Source: Alphaproteobacteria bacterium UBA3760
GTDB lineage: Bacteria; Pseudomonadota; Alphaproteobacteria; Rs-D84
DNA length: 25,089 nucleotides
Reading direction: 5' to 3'
NCBI GenBank assembly: GCA_002371155.1
Contig: DFGC01000002.1
Location: 1 to 25,089 of the forward strand
Of this stretch, positions 22,501 through 25,089 are shown in pieces (positions within the stretch are counted from its first letter, which is position 1; each line of letters opens with the position of its first letter). The translations under genes were made by a program, and so were the position numbers. A model generated the notes under the pieces. It did no database searches. It was not told the DNA's origin and was given only the letters and a program-made list of their open reading frames with translations.

Positions 22501-25089
22501 CAGCATTCTCACATTCGTCAATTGTTCTGAACATGTTGTTCGAAGTAAATTGGACAGTTGACAATTCCTGGGCTGTTGACATCATTTGTGCCGGTGATAT
22601 ACGGACGGCACGGGCAAATCCAGATGTGTGTTTTTCACACCAGATTCTTGCTGCAGATTTACCATCATCACCATCCGCACCATCAATACCCGCCATTATG
22701 TCGTTAAAGTTATCGACACATGATTTATACAATGTTATTGGGTTAGATGTGGTACCAAATAGATTTGCAGACAAACGATTTTCAGCACTATCTTGTTTCA
22801 GGCTTGATAATTGTGATTCTACTTGACTTTCTGTCTTGTTGTATTTTTGCGCAAACATCTTTGTCAATTTCAGCCCCAAACCATTGTCCAATGCAACAGT
22901 ATTAAATGTCGCGGTCAATGTTGAACAGTATGCACTGGCCCCACCCAAAATACGGGCGTATTGAGTGTCGGTAAATTGCGAACAATCGGTTATGTTGTCG
23001 TTCGGGAACAATTTTTGGATTACAAACAGATTCTTTTTGTTTGGATAATTTTCTGCGTCGGCCTCGCAATATAATTGTGCCGCGGATTTACCGTTTGTTC
23101 CACCCATGATTTCGTTGTATTTTTCTTCGCATGAACGGATGAACGGTTTATTTGGTGCGTATGTTGTGTTTAATACACTATCTAAATCGTCGCTACCATT
23201 GACCGCAGCAATTTGTTCAGCACCAAGTTCGTTTGATAATTTGGCACCGATACCGGTTGTCAATGACATGCCTTTGCTTAAACTGGTCGCCAATGACAGG
23301 CAGTATGCCGATGGGCCACCCAAAATTGCATGGTATTGTTTTGCATTAAATGCATTACAATCTGGGACAACACTTGCAGTATATAATGGTTGAATTATCG
23401 CAAATAAATTCTTTCTGGATGAATCGATATCGCTGTAGGCTTCGCAATATGCATGCCACACGGTTTCACCATCTCGACCGTTTTCACCGGGGTCACCCTT
23501 GAAATCGACGCCTTCCTCAATTGGTGGAAATGCGCAATTGCCATTATTGCAGGTATATATATACAATTTTCTGGTCTCTTTGACATAATATGCGTCACCT
23601 TCGGATACATTGGTCAGTCCGGCTAAATCCGTATAATTGTCTACCATACCTTTATAGGTAAAACTTTTACCATCGGCACCCTTGAGTTCTGCTTTGAATG
23701 TTGAGTCGGTTTTCAATGTTGCAACAACATTTCTTGTAATGACATCATTGTCTGCATCGGCGCCGTCTTCACCTGCCATGATTTCGTTGTATTTTGCCTC
23801 GCACGCAGGGATAAATTTCAACCCGCCATTAAATGTTGAATTTAATATTGTTGGCATGCTGGCACCAGTTGCCTTTAATGTCTGCAACGATTTGCCACCA
23901 CTGGTTGCCTGCATTTTTGTTGCCAATCTGGCACCAAAACCGGTTGTAAAATCCAACGATTGCAGATTTTGCGCCAATGACAGGCAGTATGCACGTGCAC
24001 CACCCATTATTGCATTGTATTGTGCCGCGGTGAATTTAGCGCAATCGCCAACGCCATTTGTTTTAACCGCGTCGCCATATAATGGAACGATTATATTGTT
24101 CAAATTGGCCTGGTTATTATCATTACAGTATGCATGCCATGCGGTTTCGGCATCATCGCCATCCGCACCGTCGATGCCCGCCATGACATCCATGTATTTC
24201 TGTTCACATGCGGATACAATGTTCAGGTTTGGTGCCACACCGTTAAATCCAGTGACCTCCAATTTTGCATTCAATGTTGATGCATTGACGACCGATTGCA
24301 TTTTTTGGGCACCAAACATGTTGGATAATTTCAATCCGATACCACTTGTCAAATCAGATGTGGTCAATCTGTTCACCAATGACAGACAGTAGGCACGCGC
24401 ACCACCCAAAATTGCGTTGTATTCTTGTTCGGTAAAGTTAGCGCATGTTTTGTTGCTGCCATATAATGGTTGGATTATTGCCAACAGGTTTGTTTTGTCG
24501 GGGTCAATATCACTGGTGGCATTGCAGTAAATATCTTTGGCAGATTGACCGTTTTGGCCATTTGCACCGTTTTCGCCCGCCATGATTTCGTTGTATTTTT
24601 CTTCGCATGAACGGACGAACGGTTTGCCGTTATATGCAGTGCTGTCGTTATCCAATATGACATCCAATGATTTGTTTTGTGCCGCCGCGACCGCGGTTTG
24701 ACCAAGGCTTGCAGATAATCTGGCACCGACACCACGGGTCAAATCCAGTGAACCTTTGCTCAAACTGGTTGCCAACGACAGGCAGTAAGCACTGGCACCA
24801 CCTAAAATCGCATGGTATTGTTTTGCATTAAATGCATTACAATCTGGGACGACATCTGCGCCATATAACGGTTTGATAATAGCATCCAGATTTATTTGTC
24901 CAGGATAAATATCGCTTTCGGCTTCGCAATATGCATGCCATATGGTTTCACCATCGTCACCGTCTGCGCCAGGTTCGCCGTTTGTACCATTTTCGCCCGC
25001 CATGATTTCGTTATATTTCGCCTCGCATGCGTCCATAAATGATGTGCTGGATCCGTTTAATTGAACACGCGCGTTAAACAGGTTGTTTT
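19547..25089 (-). CDS. Giant modular cysteine/collagen-like repeat protein (5' end outside window)
   Basis: The open frame runs through the right edge; at least 1846 codons are visible and the start is missing. Seven A modules (about 110-140 aa) share the order WHAYC...NLxxIIxPLYG...DCxxFxxxQYxAILGGAxAYC...GxGAxL...SCExKYNEIMAG, with four conserved cysteines each. Four B modules share SAAEIWCE...LTPAQMMST...NLFxSxxAC...NPxLMSGESAADQ. Modules are joined by Gly-X-Y linkers such as GENGTNGEPGADGDDGE, GDKGDKGDKGDTG and GPQGPAGTNGP. A single YKGMVDNYTDLA module with CNNGNC sits after the third A module. The last ~200 residues are Ala/Asn/Ser-rich helical repeats, ending in a short Cys tail. A long surface fibre or adhesin is plausible, but no family is recognised. 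Base use differs from its neighbours: the + strand here is about half G+T. Confidence 0.88.
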   Translation of the reverse strand, partial: NNLFNARVQLNGSSTSFMDACEAKYNEIMAGENGTNGEPGADGDDGETIWHAYCEAESDIYPGQINLDAIIKPLYGADVVPDCNAFNAKQYHAILGGASAYCLSLATSLSKGSLDLTRGVGARLSASLGQTAVAAAQNKSLDVILDNDSTAYNGKPFVRSCEEKYNEIMAGENGANGQNGQSAKDIYCNATSDIDPDKTNLLAIIQPLYGSNKTCANFTEQEYNAILGGARAYCLSLVNRLTTSDLTSGIGLKLSNMFGAQKMQSVVNASTLNAKLEVTGFNGVAPNLNIVSACEQKYMDVMAGIDGADGDDAETAWHAYCNDNNQANLNNIIVPLYGDAVKTNGVGDCAKFTAAQYNAIMGGARAYCLSLAQNLQSLDFTTGFGARLATKMQATSGGKSLQTLKATGASMPTILNSTFNGGLKFIPACEAKYNEIMAGEDGADADNDVITRNVVATLKTDSTFKAELKGADGKSFTYKGMVDNYTDLAGLTNVSEGDAYYVKETRKLYIYTCNNGNCAFPPIEEGVDFKGDPGENGRDGETVWHAYCEAYSDIDSSRKNLFAIIQPLYTASVVPDCNAFNAKQYHAILGGPSAYCLSLATSLSKGMSLTTGIGAKLSNELGAEQIAAVNGSDDLDSVLNTTYAPNKPFIRSCEEKYNEIMGGTNGKSAAQLYCEADAENYPNKKNLFVIQKLFPNDNITDCSQFTDTQYARILGGASAYCSTLTATFNTVALDNGLGLKLTKMFAQKYNKTESQVESQLSSLKQDSAENRLSANLFGTTSNPITLYKSCVDNFNDIMAGIDGADGDDGKSAARIWCEKHTSGFARAVRISPAQMMSTAQELSTVQFTSNNMFRTIDECENAVAANPALMGGESASDQAYNKDRTNKTFAELKTENQYATLKANFVASLKGDKGDKGDKGDTGTDGPTLDAVITDLRTNHLAEIRGATGQTAWYGYCMENDNLNNIIKKLYPTVASCDDFTATQYSEIMGGASVYCRNLNTTFGTLTFNSGVGLRIKNLYMNVNNASATAADNDLASLQSLSADDRLNPNNTSAKIFNGKTLYQSCVDNFNSIVSGTDGQNGTNGTSVTVDDVRETLAADLSADNTFIGNVARVVPEGKSAAEIWCESHTVNLGNIQLTPAQMMSTVSVFSTAQIDSTRNLFVSLQACLDAVAANPGLMSGESAADQDFNKKNAGKNFNQLTATAYTTHLNGFVASLKGDKGDTGDTGPQGPAGTNGPTLDAVITDLRTNHLAEIRGATGQTAWYGYCMENNNLNNIIKKLYPTVTSCDDFTATQYSEIMGGASAYCRNLNTTFGTLTFNSGVGLRIKNLYMTVNGADASAADTALSSLQSLSADDRLNASNDSVKVFSGKTLYQSCVDNFNSIVSGTDGENGTNGTSVTVDDVRETLAADLSADNTFIGNVARVVPEGKSAAEIWCESRIIGADVTRVLTPAQMMSTVSVFSTAEIDSTRNLFVSLQACLDAVAANPALMSGESAADQDFNKKNAGKNFNQLTATAYTTHLNGFVASLKGADGRNGNDGASAAEIWCRAHTQENGGFDVERVQLNPAQIMRVITDDNAKIDISNFNSNMFINMQACMAAVEANPNLMSGESVADQEFNAKVEKEGLSVNEIDPGEFTSHQIGFIDNMKAELKGADGKTFVPSINAANGTLSWAAVTGDPTNPASFNLNENAVNAVKADLNVASGTSLSDALNTNAVAAVKDSIDASASSLTAAVNNAVLGSVNTTGSTLQSAIDARATAKANTQINSLSSRLLTAQDLINLINSGALTIANNQVSLSSVSLNPGDENAASVASSLRKMDVTYTCSGTGAQQCPAGGAPALISNNP
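20505..21440 (-). repeat. Segmental repeat copy 1 (linker + A module + B module)
   Basis: This 936-bp block within the giant gene is nearly identical over long stretches to the adjacent block 21441-22364. Both begin (on the + strand) with the bases encoding GFVASLKG and contain the same KSAAEIWCES, TAWYGYCMEN and DDVRETLAADLS coding stretches. The copies are direct and in frame, offset by 933-936 bp. Confidence 0.85.
21441..22364 (-). repeat. Segmental repeat copy 2 (linker + A module + B module)
   Basis: This 924-bp direct partner of 20505-21440 differs mainly in the collagen-like linker and in small codon-length indels (for example HTVNLGNIQ against RIIGADVTRV). A third, more diverged start (GATGCGACAAAGTT at 22365) shows that the series continues with an older copy. 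Confidence 0.85.
23500..23671 (-). other. Single YKG module inserted in the giant protein
   Basis: This segment encodes FTYKGMVDNYTDLAGL, then SEGDAYYVKETRKLYIYTC, and ends NNGNCAFPPIEEG before a GDPGENGRDGE linker. The pattern YKGxVxxYxDLxx..GDxYxVxxTxxxYxY is like short modules found beside collagen-like repeats in tail-fibre and surface proteins of other bacteria. It occurs once here, between the third and fourth A modules. Confidence 0.55.

Noticed and set aside
19547..25089. Possible phage tail-fibre gene within a prophage
   Set aside because: Gly-X-Y linkers occur in tail fibres, but no phage structural, integrase or lysis cassette surrounds the gene; acpS and gcrA are its neighbours.

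Overview
The window looks like chromosomal DNA of an uncultured alphaproteobacterium, moderately AT-rich and probably host-associated. The strongest lineage marker is a complete GcrA-type cell-cycle regulator. It is supported by a bactofilin/LytM-peptidase pair, a YcgN/UPF0260 protein and lpxA/lpxB, which show a Gram-negative cell making lipid A. No phage, plasmid or insertion-sequence gene was recognised. The exact order and genus are not readable from the sequence.

Layout: (1) 1-470 has no gene and is packed with hairpins, including a CGTCAT...CCGGGATCCAG-type palindromic repeat. (2) 505-978 (+) is a UPF0260/YcgN-like Cys-cluster protein, apparently leaderless. (3) 3782 down to 1000 (-) is a tight operon: TrmN6-like methyltransferase, M23/LytM peptidase, bactofilin and rpiB. 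(4) 3821-6814 (+) is an unknown polytopic membrane protein followed by lpxA and lpxB, which overlap with no lpxI between them. (5) 9672-6841 (-) is a 943-residue cysteine-rich secreted protein. (6) 9829-10476 (+) is a four-tRNA cluster (Leu-CAG, Ala-CGC, Leu-UAA, Val-CAC). Three of the tRNAs run directly into a ~39-bp repeat whose hairpin begins at the encoded CCA. (7) 16037 down to 10645 (-) is a row of exported-protein genes: a short A24 prepilin peptidase, a 331-aa secreted protein, a 247-aa secreted Cys-rich protein, a ~927-aa exported protein ending in a GH108-like muramidase domain, and a 102-aa secreted Cys-rich protein. (8) 16109-18964 (+) is gcrA followed by an acidic single-pass membrane protein of 750 residues with a CCP-type cysteine tail. 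(9) 19415-19029 (-) is acpS. (10) From 19547 to the right edge (-) is the 3' part of a giant gene, at least 1846 codons, encoding alternating cysteine-containing modules joined by collagen-like Gly-X-Y linkers. Its start lies outside the window.

How the genes fit together: envelope biology dominates. Lipid A synthesis (lpxA, lpxB), cell-shape or wall remodelling (bactofilin with LytM peptidase, GH108 muramidase) and an unusually large set of exported disulfide-type proteins sit around a cell-cycle regulator. Two intergenic regions, gcrA/A24 and the acpS promoter, carry perfect YGAKTCG sites, the known GcrA/CcrM-type motif. The most novel-looking items are the modular collagen-linked giant protein, the exported-protein operon with its C-terminal muramidase, and the tRNA-tail-linked hairpin repeats.
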